Of a stretch of 64,000 nucleotides of DNA, positions 19,155 through 28,368 are shown one piece after another (the first letter of the stretch is position 1; each line of letters opens with the position of its first letter). The stretch comes from Aerococcus sanguinicola (GTDB lineage Bacteria > Bacillota > Bacilli > Lactobacillales > Aerococcaceae). The notes under the pieces were generated by a model. That model saw only the letters and a list, made by a program, of their open reading frames with translations, was not told the DNA's origin and did no database searches. The stretch is from NCBI RefSeq assembly GCF_008726925.1, contig NZ_VYWO01000004.1:1-64000 (forward strand). The letters run 5' to 3'. A program made the translations under genes and the position numbers.

Positions 19155-19589
19155 TTAGCCTAGCGACCGATTATGCGGCCAAGCGAGGACAAAGGATAGG
19201 ATGAGGATGACAAAGTAAATGAGATTCAGCAGCCAGGTCTGATCTTGTCCAAAGATCGCGAGCAGGCGGTCTTCTATGCCGAAGCTGAAGAAGAAGAGAC
19301 CTGCCAAGACGAAGGTGAGGGCGGCTTGCCGGTAGAGGGGACGCGGCTTAGTCCCTTTCCTTGCGATGAAATGCCAGGCAGTCAAGGCTAAGCTCAGCAA
19401 GGTCCAAACCCCCACAAAGAAGCCTGAACCGATGGCCAGGGCAAAGGCCAGCCCGACGAGCGTGTCCATGAAGGCCCCCTCTCCCATGGTGGAAGCAACG
19501 AGGGGCAGGCTAACGAAGGCCAGTCCCAGAAGAGAGAAGTACAGGGCTGGGAAGAGATTGCAGACTTTCAAAGCTTTCCGTGTCTTCAT
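19155..19589 (-). CDS. Hypothetical membrane protein, about four TM segments
   Basis: I do not recognise this protein. The 144 residues show four hydrophobic stretches (about 12-33, 42-68, 88-108 and 118-138) with short basic loops, and a basic N-terminus MKTRKALK. There is no cleavable signal and no catalytic motif. An AAGGAGG ribosome site precedes the ATG. It lies 28 bp downstream of coaBC on the same strand and may be read through from it; nothing links their functions. Confidence 0.7.
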   Translation of the reverse strand: MKTRKALKVCNLFPALYFSLLGLAFVSLPLVASTMGEGAFMDTLVGLAFALAIGSGFFVGVWTLLSLALTAWHFIARKGTKPRPLYRQAALTFVLAGLFFFSFGIEDRLLAIFGQDQTWLLNLIYFVILILSFVLAWPHNRSLG

Positions 19590-19617
19590 TAATAAAGAGC
19601 CTCCTTATGCTTAAAAG

Positions 19618-20826
19618 CTACTTACTTTTTTCCTTAAGGGCTTGGGCCAGGATCTGGGCCGCAATGCCATACTTGGATTGCTTTGCGATGGAGCGGACCT
19701 CTGTCGGCGTCACCAGGTGGACGGCATTGTCCTCGCTAGCGAAACCGATGTCCGCCTGGCTGACATCGTTGGCAACGATCATATGGGCCCCCTTCTTCTC
19801 GAGTTTTTGCCGGGCATAGTCCACCACATGCTGGGTCTCTGCCGCAAAGCCGATGACGAAGGCCTGGTCTTTGGGCAGGCTAGCTAGGATATCCGGATTC
19901 TCTGCCAGGTCCAAGTGGAGGCCCTGGTCCTGGTCTTGTTTTTTAATCTTTTGGTCAGAGGCATGGGCGGCCCGGTAGTCACTCACGGCAGCGGCCATGA
20001 CGAGGATGTCCGCCCCTTGGATCTCTTCATGCATGGCTTGGGCCAGCTCTTGGGCAGTCGTTACCGGCCGGGTCTTAATCCCAGGCAGGACCGGGAGCTG
20101 CTGCGCTGAAGGGGTCTGTACCAGGGTCACTTGGGCGCCAGCCAGGAGGGCAACATGGGCGAGGGCGGTCCCCATCTTCCCGGAAGAGCGGTTGGAGAGA
20201 TAGCGGACGGGGTCAAGAGCTTCCTCCGTTCCCCCAGCGCTAACCACCAACCGCTGACCGCTAAGATCGAGGGGCTGGTCCAAGGCCTGGCAGGCGAAGA
20301 AGGCTTCAATCCCGGCATAGATCTCCTCAATCTCCGGCATCCGCCCCTTCCCTTCATAACCCTCTGCCAAAAAGCCCGTAGCCGGCTCTAGGACGGAGTG
20401 GCCATCCGCACGCAGGCGGGCGACATTTCTTTGCACCCCAGGATTGGCCCACATCTTATGGTTCATAGCAGGCACGAAGACGACCGGTCCCGCATTGGCC
20501 AGAAGACTGCTTAGCGCCTCGTTGTCGGCTAATCCCTGGGCCATTTTCCCCAAGCTATTCGCCGTGGCAGGCACCATCACGCTCAGGTCGGCCCAGTCCG
20601 CCAAGGCAATATGGGCCACCGGGTCAGGATAAGCTCCTCCTTCGCGCAAGACGGGATACTTGGTCAGCACTTCAAAGGTCTCCGCCGTCACAAAACGTTC
20701 CGCAGCCGGTGTCAGGGCCACACGAACCGAAGCCCCTGCCCGGATCAAGAGACGGACCAAGCCGGGCACCTTATAAGCCGCAATCCCACCAGTCACCACC
20801 ACTGCAATCTGTTTACCTGTTAACAC
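19618..20826 (-). CDS. coaBC: Bifunctional phosphopantothenoylcysteine decarboxylase/phosphopantothenate-cysteine ligase
   Basis: Catalyses two steps of CoA synthesis: ligation of cysteine to 4'-phosphopantothenate (CoaB, C-terminal) and FMN-dependent decarboxylation (CoaC, N-terminal). The 402-residue length is typical. Visible are the flavoprotein start TGGIAAYK, the PAMNHKMW motif, and the CoaB signature GGTEEALDPVRYLSNRSSGKMG with LAENPDILASLP. The ATG has GGAGGGGTTGTGTGTTAAC before it. It supplies CoA used by the neighbouring pyruvate dehydrogenase and the mevalonate enzymes. Confidence 0.95.
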   Translation of the reverse strand: MLTGKQIAVVVTGGIAAYKVPGLVRLLIRAGASVRVALTPAAERFVTAETFEVLTKYPVLREGGAYPDPVAHIALADWADLSVMVPATANSLGKMAQGLADNEALSSLLANAGPVVFVPAMNHKMWANPGVQRNVARLRADGHSVLEPATGFLAEGYEGKGRMPEIEEIYAGIEAFFACQALDQPLDLSGQRLVVSAGGTEEALDPVRYLSNRSSGKMGTALAHVALLAGAQVTLVQTPSAQQLPVLPGIKTRPVTTAQELAQAMHEEIQGADILVMAAAVSDYRAAHASDQKIKKQDQDQGLHLDLAENPDILASLPKDQAFVIGFAAETQHVVDYARQKLEKKGAHMIVANDVSQADIGFASEDNAVHLVTPTEVRSIAKQSKYGIAAQILAQALKEKSK

Positions 20827-20889
20827 ACAACCCCTCCATTTAATCGGATATTTTGCTTAAAGTATAGCACAGATTGCTTCCACTCCCAA

Positions 20890-20920
20890 TAAAAAACAAG
20901 CCTGGTGTCAGGCCAGGCAA
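20890..20920 (-). terminator. Terminator-like hairpin upstream of coaBC
   Basis: GCCTGG/CCAGGC arms with a minus-strand T-run (TTTTTTATT). It lies 65 bp before coaBC and 160 bp after the ilvA terminator, so whatever it terminates starts between them, in the 42-bp repeat array. Confidence 0.5.
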
Positions 20921-20927
20921 GCCGTGT

Positions 20928-21055
20928 GGCTGAGAAACTGCCACTTTGCTCGCCTTATGGCCGTTTCTCAGCACGTTACGGTCATAGCGGCTGCCCTTTT
21001 GGCCGCTTCTCAGCGCCTTACGGTCATAGCGGCTGCCCTTTTGGCCGTTTCTCCT
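20928..21055. repeat. Tandem array with a 42-bp period
   Basis: GGCCG(T/C)TTCTC occurs at 20959, 21001 and 21043; TTACGGTCATAGCGGCTGCC recurs with the same step. The arms AGCGGC/GCCGCT enclose 11 nt. It lies between two minus-strand terminators. Confidence 0.75.
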
Positions 21056-21078
21056 AGTCACTCTGATCTTTTCTAAAG

Positions 21079-21110
21079 AAAAAAACCTCCAGCATAAAAA
21101 CTGGAGGATT
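21079..21110 (-). terminator. ilvA terminator
   Basis: CCTCCAG-cataaaaa-CTGGAGG with a minus-strand T-run, about 40 bp beyond the ilvA stop. Confidence 0.85.
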
Positions 21111-21147
21111 TCTTCATTTATCGAAGCTACCCGCGCGCCCTCACGCC

Positions 21148-22407
21148 CTATACAAGAAATTGATAGAGGGTTGAGTTTTCGGAGATGTCGATGTAATTGG
21201 GGTCGAAGGCGGCCATGCGGTCTTTGAGGCCGTGGATGGACCCGGCTTCAGCGAGGTCAATGCCAATCAGCACGGGGCCGCTGGAGTGGCTCTTGCGCTT
21301 GGTGTATTCGAAGACGGAGATGTCGTCGCCTGGGCCGAGGACGTCGGTAACGAATTCTCTGAGGGCACCGGCTCTTTGTGGGAAGTTGACGATGAAGTAG
21401 TGCTTGATGCCTTCATAGATCAGGGCCTTCTCTTCGATTTCGGCCATGCGGTTGATGTCGTTGTTCCCGCCGGAGATTAAGCAGACCACGGTTTTGCCCT
21501 TGATCTGGTCAGCTAAAAGCTCGAGGGCGGCAACGCTCAGGGCGCCTGAGGGTTCAGCCACGATGGCTTGCTTGGTGTAGAGTTCCAAGATGGCTTGAGC
21601 AGCTAGACCTTCTGGGACCAGGCAGATGTCATCCACATTGGCCTTGACATGTTGGAAGGTGAGCTGGCCAGCTTCGCCAACTGCTGTCCCGTCGCAGAAT
21701 TTGTCCACGCGTTCCAAGGCCGTGGGGGCACCCGCGTCGAGGGCAGCCTTCATGGAAGCCGCGCCAGTTGGTTCAACCCCGATGACCTTGGTTTCGGGCA
21801 TGGCGTCTTTGACATAGGCCGAAACGCCAGAGATCAAGCCGCCCCCGCCGACTTGGACGAGGAAGTAGTCAGCTTGTTGCCCCTCAGCCACCAGGTCTTG
21901 GTGGACTTCAACTGCCAGGGTCCCTTGGCCGCGCATCACGTCTAGGTCATCATAGGGTTCGATGAAGCTGAGGCCATGCTCCTTGGCATAGGCATGGGCT
22001 GCCCGGTTGGATTCATCGAAGGTATCGCCTTCAATCTGAATGTCAACAAAGTCACCCCCAAAGTATTGGACCTGGCTAATCTTTTGATTAGGGGTCGTAT
22101 TCGGCATGAAAATCACAGCCTGGATCCCTTTCTTCTGAGCAGTATAGGCTACCCCTTGGGCATGGTTACCGGCTGAAGCACAAATAACCCCCTTGGCCAA
22201 GTCTTCATCTGAGAGTTGGTTGATGGCATAGTAGGCCCCACGGATCTTGAAAGACCGCACCACTTGCAGGTCTTCACGCTTCAAGTAAATCCGCGCTTGG
22301 TACTTCTCAGATAAATAACTATCATATTGTAATGGGGTTTGGGGGAGATCTTGACGCAAGCTACGATAGGCGTCGAGGACCTCTTCTTTGGTGACTAATT
22401 CAGACAT
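21148..22407 (-). CDS. ilvA: Threonine dehydratase (biosynthetic)
   Basis: PLP enzyme that deaminates threonine to 2-oxobutanoate, the entry to isoleucine synthesis. The 419 residues have the PLP lysine K54 in RSFKIRGAYYA, the glycine loop SAGNHAQGVA, and one ACT-like regulatory domain at about 330-419, the shorter Firmicute architecture. AAGGAAGGTATTTATG is the start. It is last in the ilvBNCA order but separated from ilvC by 319 bp of structured DNA. Upstream thrC (threonine synthase) provides its substrate. Confidence 0.95.
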   Translation of the reverse strand: MSELVTKEEVLDAYRSLRQDLPQTPLQYDSYLSEKYQARIYLKREDLQVVRSFKIRGAYYAINQLSDEDLAKGVICASAGNHAQGVAYTAQKKGIQAVIFMPNTTPNQKISQVQYFGGDFVDIQIEGDTFDESNRAAHAYAKEHGLSFIEPYDDLDVMRGQGTLAVEVHQDLVAEGQQADYFLVQVGGGGLISGVSAYVKDAMPETKVIGVEPTGAASMKAALDAGAPTALERVDKFCDGTAVGEAGQLTFQHVKANVDDICLVPEGLAAQAILELYTKQAIVAEPSGALSVAALELLADQIKGKTVVCLISGGNNDINRMAEIEEKALIYEGIKHYFIVNFPQRAGALREFVTDVLGPGDDISVFEYTKRKSHSSGPVLIGIDLAEAGSIHGLKDRMAAFDPNYIDISENSTLYQFLV

Positions 22408-22554
22408 AAATACCTTCCTTCCAAATCAAGTGCCGGAAAGATAAGAAGGACCGCTTAACAGGCAATCCTTCTCACTTTATCGTCGCTTGAATTAATTACT
22501 GAGCCTGGAGTAAAACTGCCAGTCCCTTTATTTAATCACGAAGTTCTTCAAAAC

Positions 22555-22720
22555 CTGTTCCAAAAGTCAGCCCTGACATCCACTTCACGAACTATGGAAA
22601 ATCGTTGGCTAACGATTTTTCATAGTTCACGGACAGTTGCTATAGCTGTTCGAAGCGCAGCGAGTTACAGATATAGTATGCGTTAGCTGGTTCAGGCCTG
22701 AACGACTTTTGTCACACTCT
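22555..22720 (-). promoter_or_regulatory. Structured region between ilvC and ilvA
   Basis: No gene is seen in this 319-bp gap. Ten bases after the ilvC stop is GTGTGACAAAAG (minus, 22706-22717), whose CAAAAGTC can pair with GACTTTTG near 22560. Inside lies a near-perfect hairpin with arms GAACTATGGAAAATCGT and AACGATTTTTCATAGTTC around 22588-22627. There is no clear T-run, so it looks more like an mRNA-stabilising or processing structure than a terminator. Confidence 0.45.
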
Positions 22721-22726
22721 CTTGAA

Positions 22727-23749
<1,023 letters not shown>

Positions 23750-23817
23750 CTAATTTTTTTAGACACCGCGAGGGTTGCCATAGTAATTATTATTTACTCC
23801 AAAGAGTAAGTTACTAC

Positions 23818-24117
23818 CTAATAAATGGATTGGTCTTCGCGCTCTTGGTCGCTGGGAAGACCGTCTGTGATATCGACCGCGTAGATGACATCGATCTGCT
23901 TCTCGAGTTGGTTCATCAAGAGCTCAACCGCTGCCTGGTCGGCGAATTTAATGCCTAGGGTAATGATGGAAAATTCAGCGCTGGAATCAGCTGAACCCCC
24001 GGCATATTGCAAGGTAAGGGTATCGATGTTGTAGCCAGGTTTGAGCACGGTCTGGGTGATCCGGTTGAGGACCCCTGGCCGGTTCACTACCCGGGTTTGA
24101 ATGATACGAGATTCCAT
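23818..24117 (-). CDS. ilvN: Acetolactate synthase small (regulatory) subunit, short form
   Basis: An ACT-domain subunit that confers valine feedback on IlvB. MESRIIQTRVVNRPGVLNRITQ is the ACT beta-alpha start. At 99 residues it is shorter than the two-domain IlvN/IlvH (about 160), so it has the ACT domain only. Its start overlaps the ilvB stop (TAATG), indicating tight coupling and equal production. Confidence 0.85.
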   Translation of the reverse strand: MESRIIQTRVVNRPGVLNRITQTVLKPGYNIDTLTLQYAGGSADSSAEFSIITLGIKFADQAAVELLMNQLEKQIDVIYAVDITDGLPSDQEREDQSIY

Positions 24118-25826
24118 TAGCCTAATCCCTCCATTTCATTATTGGGTTTACCTGCTGGAACCATTGGGAGCACCAGTTCATCCTTGGCAATCCGAACCTC
24201 AAGGACATAAGGCCCGTCATAGGCTAGCATGGCATCAATGGCGGCTTCTAGTTCAGCTGGATCGCTGACCCGGGCTGCCTTGACCCCTAGCGCTTCAGAG
24301 AGCTTGACAAAGTCTGGGTTCTTGTCCAAGAATTCAGAATGGGAGTAGCGTTGGCCATAGAACTTATCCTGCCATTGGTGGACCATGCCGAGAACCTCAT
24401 TGTTCAGGATCATGAACTTAGGTTTGACAGGGTAGGAAGACAAGATATTCAGTTCTTGGTTGGTCATCTGGAAGCCTCCGTCGCCGACAATGGCCACGAC
24501 ATCCTGGCCTTCCTTAGCCCCAAAGGCTGCCCCAATCGCTGCGGGCACGCCATAACCCATGGTGCCTAGCCCGCCACTGGTCAAGAATTGATTGGTGTGG
24601 CGGACAGGATAGAATTGGGCGGCCCACATCTGGTGCTGGCCCACGTCCGTCACAATCAAGGCCTCGCCATCGGTCTTCTCACCCAGGTAAGCAATCGCCG
24701 CTTCTGGGCGGATGGTCGACCGGGCTTCTGGCAGGGCCATGGGGTGGTCGGCCAAGTTTTGCTTGTGGAAGGCCACCCAGTCAGCTGAGGACTGGTAGTT
24801 GGAGAGGGCGGCCGCATTGAGGGCTTCCAGGGCGACCTTGGCATCCGCAATGAGTTCAAAGTCAGGTTGGATGACTTTGCCGATTTCTGACGCATCGATA
24901 TCGATGTGGATGATCTTAGCCCCTGGTGCAAAGTTGTCTGGCACCGAAGCCACCCGGTCATCGAAGCGTGAGCCGATATTGATCAAACAGTCCGTATTCA
25001 TGAGCGCCATGTTAGCGGCGTAAGAGCCATGCATCCCGCCCATGCCGAGGAAGTAAGGGTCCTTGCTGTCAACAGCTCCCAAGCCCAAGAGTGTTGCGAC
25101 CACTGGAATCTTGTGGGTATGGACGAATTCGCGCAGGTCTTCTTCGGCATTGGCCTTAGCAATCCCGCCCCCCACAAGGAGCAGAGGCTTTTTGCTGGCT
25201 TGGATTACTTCCATAATATTCTGAATATGCTCATTATTCGTAATCTTTTGTTGCTTCTCAGGCTGATAACCGGGCAAGTAGATCTCTGTGTTCACTTCAT
25301 CCACCGGCACCATCTGCTGGCCTACATTCTTAGGAATGTCAACCACCACGACACCCTTCCGCCCTGAATTGGCAATATAGAAGGCTTCTTTGACGATGCG
25401 TGGAATATCGCGGGCATCCCGCACTTGGACGCAGTACTTAGTAATTGGCGTCATCACACCGATCACGTCAGTTTCCTGGAAGGCGTCCTTGCCGATGCCA
25501 GCTTGGGCAACCTGACCCGAGATCACGACCATGGGCACTGAATCCATCTGGGCCGTTGCCACTGCGGTGACAATATTGGTCGCACCAGGTCCCGACGTTA
25601 CTACGCTGACGCCCGTCTTACCGCTCGCCCGGGCATAACCATCGGCCATATGCCCCGCCCCTTGTTCGTGCCGGGCTAAGACGTGGTTGGTACCGTTCTT
25701 GAAGAATTGGTCATACAGATCAAGGACCGCTCCTCCAGGGTAACCAAATATGACGTCTACCCCTTCCTTATTCAAGGCTTCAACAAGGAGCTGCATGCCC
25801 TGTTTTGTCTCTTCTTCCTTTGCCAT
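24117..25826 (-). CDS. ilvB: Acetolactate synthase large subunit
   Basis: TPP- and FAD-dependent catalytic subunit that condenses two pyruvates, or pyruvate with 2-oxobutanoate. Seen are GYPGGAVLDLYD near the N-terminus, the catalytic-Glu region ARHEQGAGHMADGYARASG, and the TPP motif GDGGFQMTNQELN...MILNN. An ATG four codons upstream is in frame, but AAGGATGGGTGG fits the MAKEEETKQG start better. First structural gene after the ilv leader and attenuator. Confidence 0.95.
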   Translation of the reverse strand: MAKEEETKQGMQLLVEALNKEGVDVIFGYPGGAVLDLYDQFFKNGTNHVLARHEQGAGHMADGYARASGKTGVSVVTSGPGATNIVTAVATAQMDSVPMVVISGQVAQAGIGKDAFQETDVIGVMTPITKYCVQVRDARDIPRIVKEAFYIANSGRKGVVVVDIPKNVGQQMVPVDEVNTEIYLPGYQPEKQQKITNNEHIQNIMEVIQASKKPLLLVGGGIAKANAEEDLREFVHTHKIPVVATLLGLGAVDSKDPYFLGMGGMHGSYAANMALMNTDCLINIGSRFDDRVASVPDNFAPGAKIIHIDIDASEIGKVIQPDFELIADAKVALEALNAAALSNYQSSADWVAFHKQNLADHPMALPEARSTIRPEAAIAYLGEKTDGEALIVTDVGQHQMWAAQFYPVRHTNQFLTSGGLGTMGYGVPAAIGAAFGAKEGQDVVAIVGDGGFQMTNQELNILSSYPVKPKFMILNNEVLGMVHQWQDKFYGQRYSHSEFLDKNPDFVKLSEALGVKAARVSDPAELEAAIDAMLAYDGPYVLEVRIAKDELVLPMVPAGKPNNEMEGLG

Positions 25827-25864
25827 TAAACCACCCATCCTTCTGCTTACTTACACTTTAGTTA

Positions 25865-25898
25865 AAATAAAAGCATCCCAATGCTTGCATGGGATGCT
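25865..25898 (-). terminator. ilv attenuator terminator
   Basis: Minus-strand AGCATCCCA-tgcaagca-TTGGGATGCT followed by TTTTATTTT, 40 bp upstream of ilvB and 60 bp after the leader peptide stop. Upstream sequences AGGACT/AGTCCT (25924-25955) and GGGA...TCCC can form alternative hairpins, as expected of an attenuator. Confidence 0.75.
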
Positions 25899-25954
25899 AT
25901 GTCCCACTCTACAAAGCCGAATAGGACTCGAAGCTGATCTCAATCAGTCCAGTC

Positions 25955-26011
25955 CTAGCTGTGTAAAATGACTAAAATATTCACTTGTTTAAAATTCTTA
26001 GACATTTTCAT
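25955..26011 (-). CDS. ilv operon leader peptide
   Basis: An 18-residue peptide MKMSKNFKQVNILVILHS, read from the DNA. Five of its codons in a row are Ile-Leu-Val-Ile-Leu, the end-products of the downstream pathway. It has its own AAAGGAG ribosome site 8 nt from the ATG, a consensus promoter 32 bp upstream, and a rho-independent terminator between it and ilvB. This is the arrangement of ribosome-mediated attenuation, as known for ilv/leu leaders of enterobacteria and Lactococcus. Confidence 0.85.
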   Translation of the reverse strand: MKMSKNFKQVNILVILHS

Positions 26012-26042
26012 GAGTGGAACTCCTTTCTTAATCGATAAATTG

Positions 26043-26071
26043 ATTATACTGAGCCCAATCTCATTTGTCAA
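26043..26071 (-). promoter_or_regulatory. ilv operon promoter (consensus sigma-A)
   Basis: On the minus strand TTGACA, a 17-bp spacer and TATAAT: a perfect consensus match. The start would be about 26036, giving ~25 nt before the leader peptide. Confidence 0.92.
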
Positions 26072-26170
26072 TAGGATTTCTAATAATATTATCATTTAAT
26101 TCTTATGAAAGTGGTTTTTATTCTGAATTTCATGCTAAAATAAGGCTAATAGTATAGAGGAGGTTTTGAC

Positions 26171-26962
26171 ATGACCCATGATAATGCCAGCGTCCTGAGC
26201 CTGAACAAGGTGAGCTACTACCGGCAGGGACGCCCCATCCTAAAAGATATCAACTTCAAGATCCAAAGCGGCGAACACTGGGCCCTGCTCGGCTTAAACG
26301 GTTCAGGTAAGTCGACTCTGATCCATATCCTGAGTGGCTACGACTGGCCGAGCTCGGGACAAGTAACGGTACTCGGTGAACGCTTCGGCCAAACCAATAT
26401 CTCGCGGCTCAAACGACGGATTGGCCTGGTCTCTTCCTGGCTGGAATACCGCCTACCTGAGAATGACTCGGTGCTGAAGATCGTCCTGAGCGGTCTCTTC
26501 GCAAGCTTCGGCCTCTACCAGGCTGTCGGCCCCAAGGAAAAGCTGGCCGCCCAAGAACTCCTAGCCCGCTTCGACTGCCAAGACTTAGAGGACCGGCCCT
26601 TCGCCACCCTCTCCCAAGGGGAGAAGCAAAAAATCCTGATCCTAAGAGGGCTGATAACCAAGCCCGAGCTCCTGATCCTCGACGAACCCTTCAACGCCCT
26701 GGATCTCTTCGCACGGGAACGGCTCCTCGTCTTCCTGGGTGAAGTGAGCCAGGAAGAAGGCCTGAGCCTGGTTATGATCAGCCACCGGAGCGAAGACATC
26801 AGCCAGCTCTTCCAACACGTCCTCCTACTCAAAGAAGGCCAAGTCTTCGCCCAGGGCCCCCGCCAGGACATGCTCCAAGAGCGCCTACTGACCGACTTCT
26901 ACGGCAAGCCCGTCGACTGCCTCCCCTACAAAGACCAACGCGTCCTCGTTGTGCCGCGCTAA
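26171..26962 (+). CDS. ABC transporter ATP-binding protein, YlmA-like
   Basis: A single nucleotide-binding domain of 263 residues. Walker A GLNGSGKST is at 41-49, the signature LSQGEKQ near 154, Walker B LLILDEP near 173, and the switch His in MISHRSED. The start (MTHDNASVLSLNKVSYYRQGRPILKDIN) resembles YlmA/ModF-type ATPases. No permease or binding-protein gene is adjacent, so partner and substrate are unknown. GGAGGTTTTGAC precedes the ATG. Confidence 0.85.
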   Translation: MTHDNASVLSLNKVSYYRQGRPILKDINFKIQSGEHWALLGLNGSGKSTLIHILSGYDWPSSGQVTVLGERFGQTNISRLKRRIGLVSSWLEYRLPENDSVLKIVLSGLFASFGLYQAVGPKEKLAAQELLARFDCQDLEDRPFATLSQGEKQKILILRGLITKPELLILDEPFNALDLFARERLLVFLGEVSQEEGLSLVMISHRSEDISQLFQHVLLLKEGQVFAQGPRQDMLQERLLTDFYGKPVDCLPYKDQRVLVVPR

Positions 26963-26975
26963 GGGGGATTGCTCG

Positions 26976-27060
26976 CGCGAACTTGCGAATGGAGCGCTGG
27001 TTTGCGACTTGGGAACCGGCAACTTGCGATTGGAGCGCTGGTTTGCGACTTGGACACCAC
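26976..27060. repeat. Two-unit repeat with a 41-bp step, ACTTGCGA words
   Basis: AACTTGCGAATGGAGCGCTG at 26980 recurs with one change at 27021, 41 bp later, right after the ABC ATPase gene. It has the period of the other arrays, but no clear inverted arm in each unit. Nothing else is seen between here and the next array. Confidence 0.6.
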
Positions 27061-27174
27061 CTACTTTTTTAGCGGATGTCTCTGTTCGCAGGCCGCTCTC
27101 AGAAGCCTGATTAATCCCTTGCCATTGAAAATTTATTGGAAAGGCTATCGGAAGCTGCCAACCCACAATTAAAA

Positions 27175-27345
27175 AATGCGAGTGTGGGTAAGGGAATGCC
27201 AACATTCCACCAGACAGGTCGAGTGTGGCTTGAGAGCCGTTAACCCACATTCGAACCTTCTAAGTGTGGCTTGCTAGCCATCAACATACAATCAGAGCCC
27301 CCGGGTGTGGTTTAGTAAACAGGTATCCACACTCGTAAGACCCAA
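27175..27345. repeat. Four-unit hairpin array with a 41-bp period, GTGTGG words
   Basis: AGTGTGG starts at 27181, 27222 and 27263, and GGTGTGG at 27304, exactly 41 bp apart. Inverse words (CCCACATTC, CCACACTC) lie between. Arms such as TGTGG/CCACA enclose the spacer. A single related unit is near 52352. No gene is visible in the 554-bp interval. Confidence 0.7.
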
Positions 27346-27436
27346 TTGTAACTCGAGCGGGTAAAATAATCTCTGCAAGACGGTCCTGCCGTCTTGGCCC
27401 TTAACAAAGCTAGTATTCAAATTAAAAAGCATTGCA

Positions 27437-27468
27437 TCAAAAAAAGCTGGATTTTACTCCAGCTTTTT
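27437..27468 (-). terminator. rplY terminator
   Basis: AAAAAGCTGG-agtaaaat-CCAGCTTTTTTT on the minus strand. A second hairpin, ACAAAAGTCA...TGACTTTTGT, lies between it and the rplY stop. Confidence 0.88.
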
Positions 27469-27516
27469 AAATTGATCACAAAAGTCAATAAGGTGACTTT
27501 TGTAACATCATTATAA

Positions 27517-28155
27517 TTAGTCGTCTTCTTCAACGATTTTGGCTTCTTTTTCGTTGATAACTTCTGGTTCGGCTTCGACTACGTCTTCGTCTACTTCTGC
27601 TTCTTCAGTAGGAACAGCGATAGAGACGATAACTTCTTCTGGGTCGGTGATGATTTCAGCGTTTTCGATGCCTTCGAAGGTCAAGTCGCCAACGGTGATG
27701 TTTTCGCCGATATCTAAGCCTTCAACGTCAGCTACGATGTATTCTGGTGCGGTAGCTGGGTCGATTTCAACAGTTACTTCGAAGAAGTTCAAGGCAGCTA
27801 CGCCGTCTGGGTTAGCCAGTTTGTCTTCGTTTTCGATGTAAACTGGGATATCCATTTCAAGTTTTTCACCCTTCTTGATAGCTTGAAGGTTGACATTATA
27901 GATAATTGGCTTCAAGGCCGCACGTGAGATGTCACGTAGGAAGACGGTGCGTGTTTCTTCGCCTTCAATTTCGAGTTCGAAGACGGAGTTGATCCCGAGT
28001 TCGCGTTCGATTAATTCAACGTCAGCACGTTCCATGCTAATGTTAATTGGTTCAAGGTCGCTTGCATAAACAACGCCTGGTACTAAGTCTTCTTGACGTA
28101 ATTTCTTAGATGCGTTTGTCCCTGCAGCTTCACGTTTCTTTGCTACAAATTTCAT
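27517..28155 (-). CDS. rplY: Large ribosomal subunit protein bL25, long (CTC/TL5) form
   Basis: Binds 5S rRNA; the long form is also known as the general stress protein CTC. The 212 residues comprise an N-terminal L25 domain (about 1-90), a C-terminal beta domain (95-180, with DPATAPEYIVADVEGLDIGE), and a very acidic tail (EEAEVDEDVVEAEPE). AGGAGGTAAATAC precedes the ATG. Transcribed divergently from thrC. Confidence 0.93.
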   Translation of the reverse strand: MKFVAKKREAAGTNASKKLRQEDLVPGVVYASDLEPINISMERADVELIERELGINSVFELEIEGEETRTVFLRDISRAALKPIIYNVNLQAIKKGEKLEMDIPVYIENEDKLANPDGVAALNFFEVTVEIDPATAPEYIVADVEGLDIGENITVGDLTFEGIENAEIITDPEEVIVSIAVPTEEAEVDEDVVEAEPEVINEKEAKIVEEDD

Positions 28156-28293
28156 GTATTTACCTCCTGAAATCGATTCGTTTACCTAAAAATAGATACT
28201 TTTTAATCTTATCATAAGCAATAGACTATTTTCAAGTCTTCAAATCATAATCCTATGTATCCCTTATTATAGCATAATTTTGCAAGAATACAG

Positions 28294-28323
28294 TTGCAAA
28301 TGTCTATAAAATTCAATTATGAT
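28294..28323 (+). promoter_or_regulatory. thrC promoter
   Basis: TTGCAA (28294-28299), 18-bp spacer, TATGAT (28318-28323), 46 bp before the thrC start. Confidence 0.6.
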
Positions 28324-28368
28324 ATAACTATTAGAATCAACTCAAAAATATTAAAAAGGAGACCCACC

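Noticed and set aside
20840..21061. 73-codon frame with repeated NGQKGSRYDRK motifs (minus)
   Set aside because: The protein repeats merely translate the 42-bp DNA tandem array. There is no ribosome site and the region holds a terminator.
25839..26040. T-box riboswitch upstream of ilvB
   Set aside because: No TGGNACCGCG-like T-box sequence or specifier-loop architecture is visible. A leader peptide rich in Ile, Leu and Val codons explains the terminator better.
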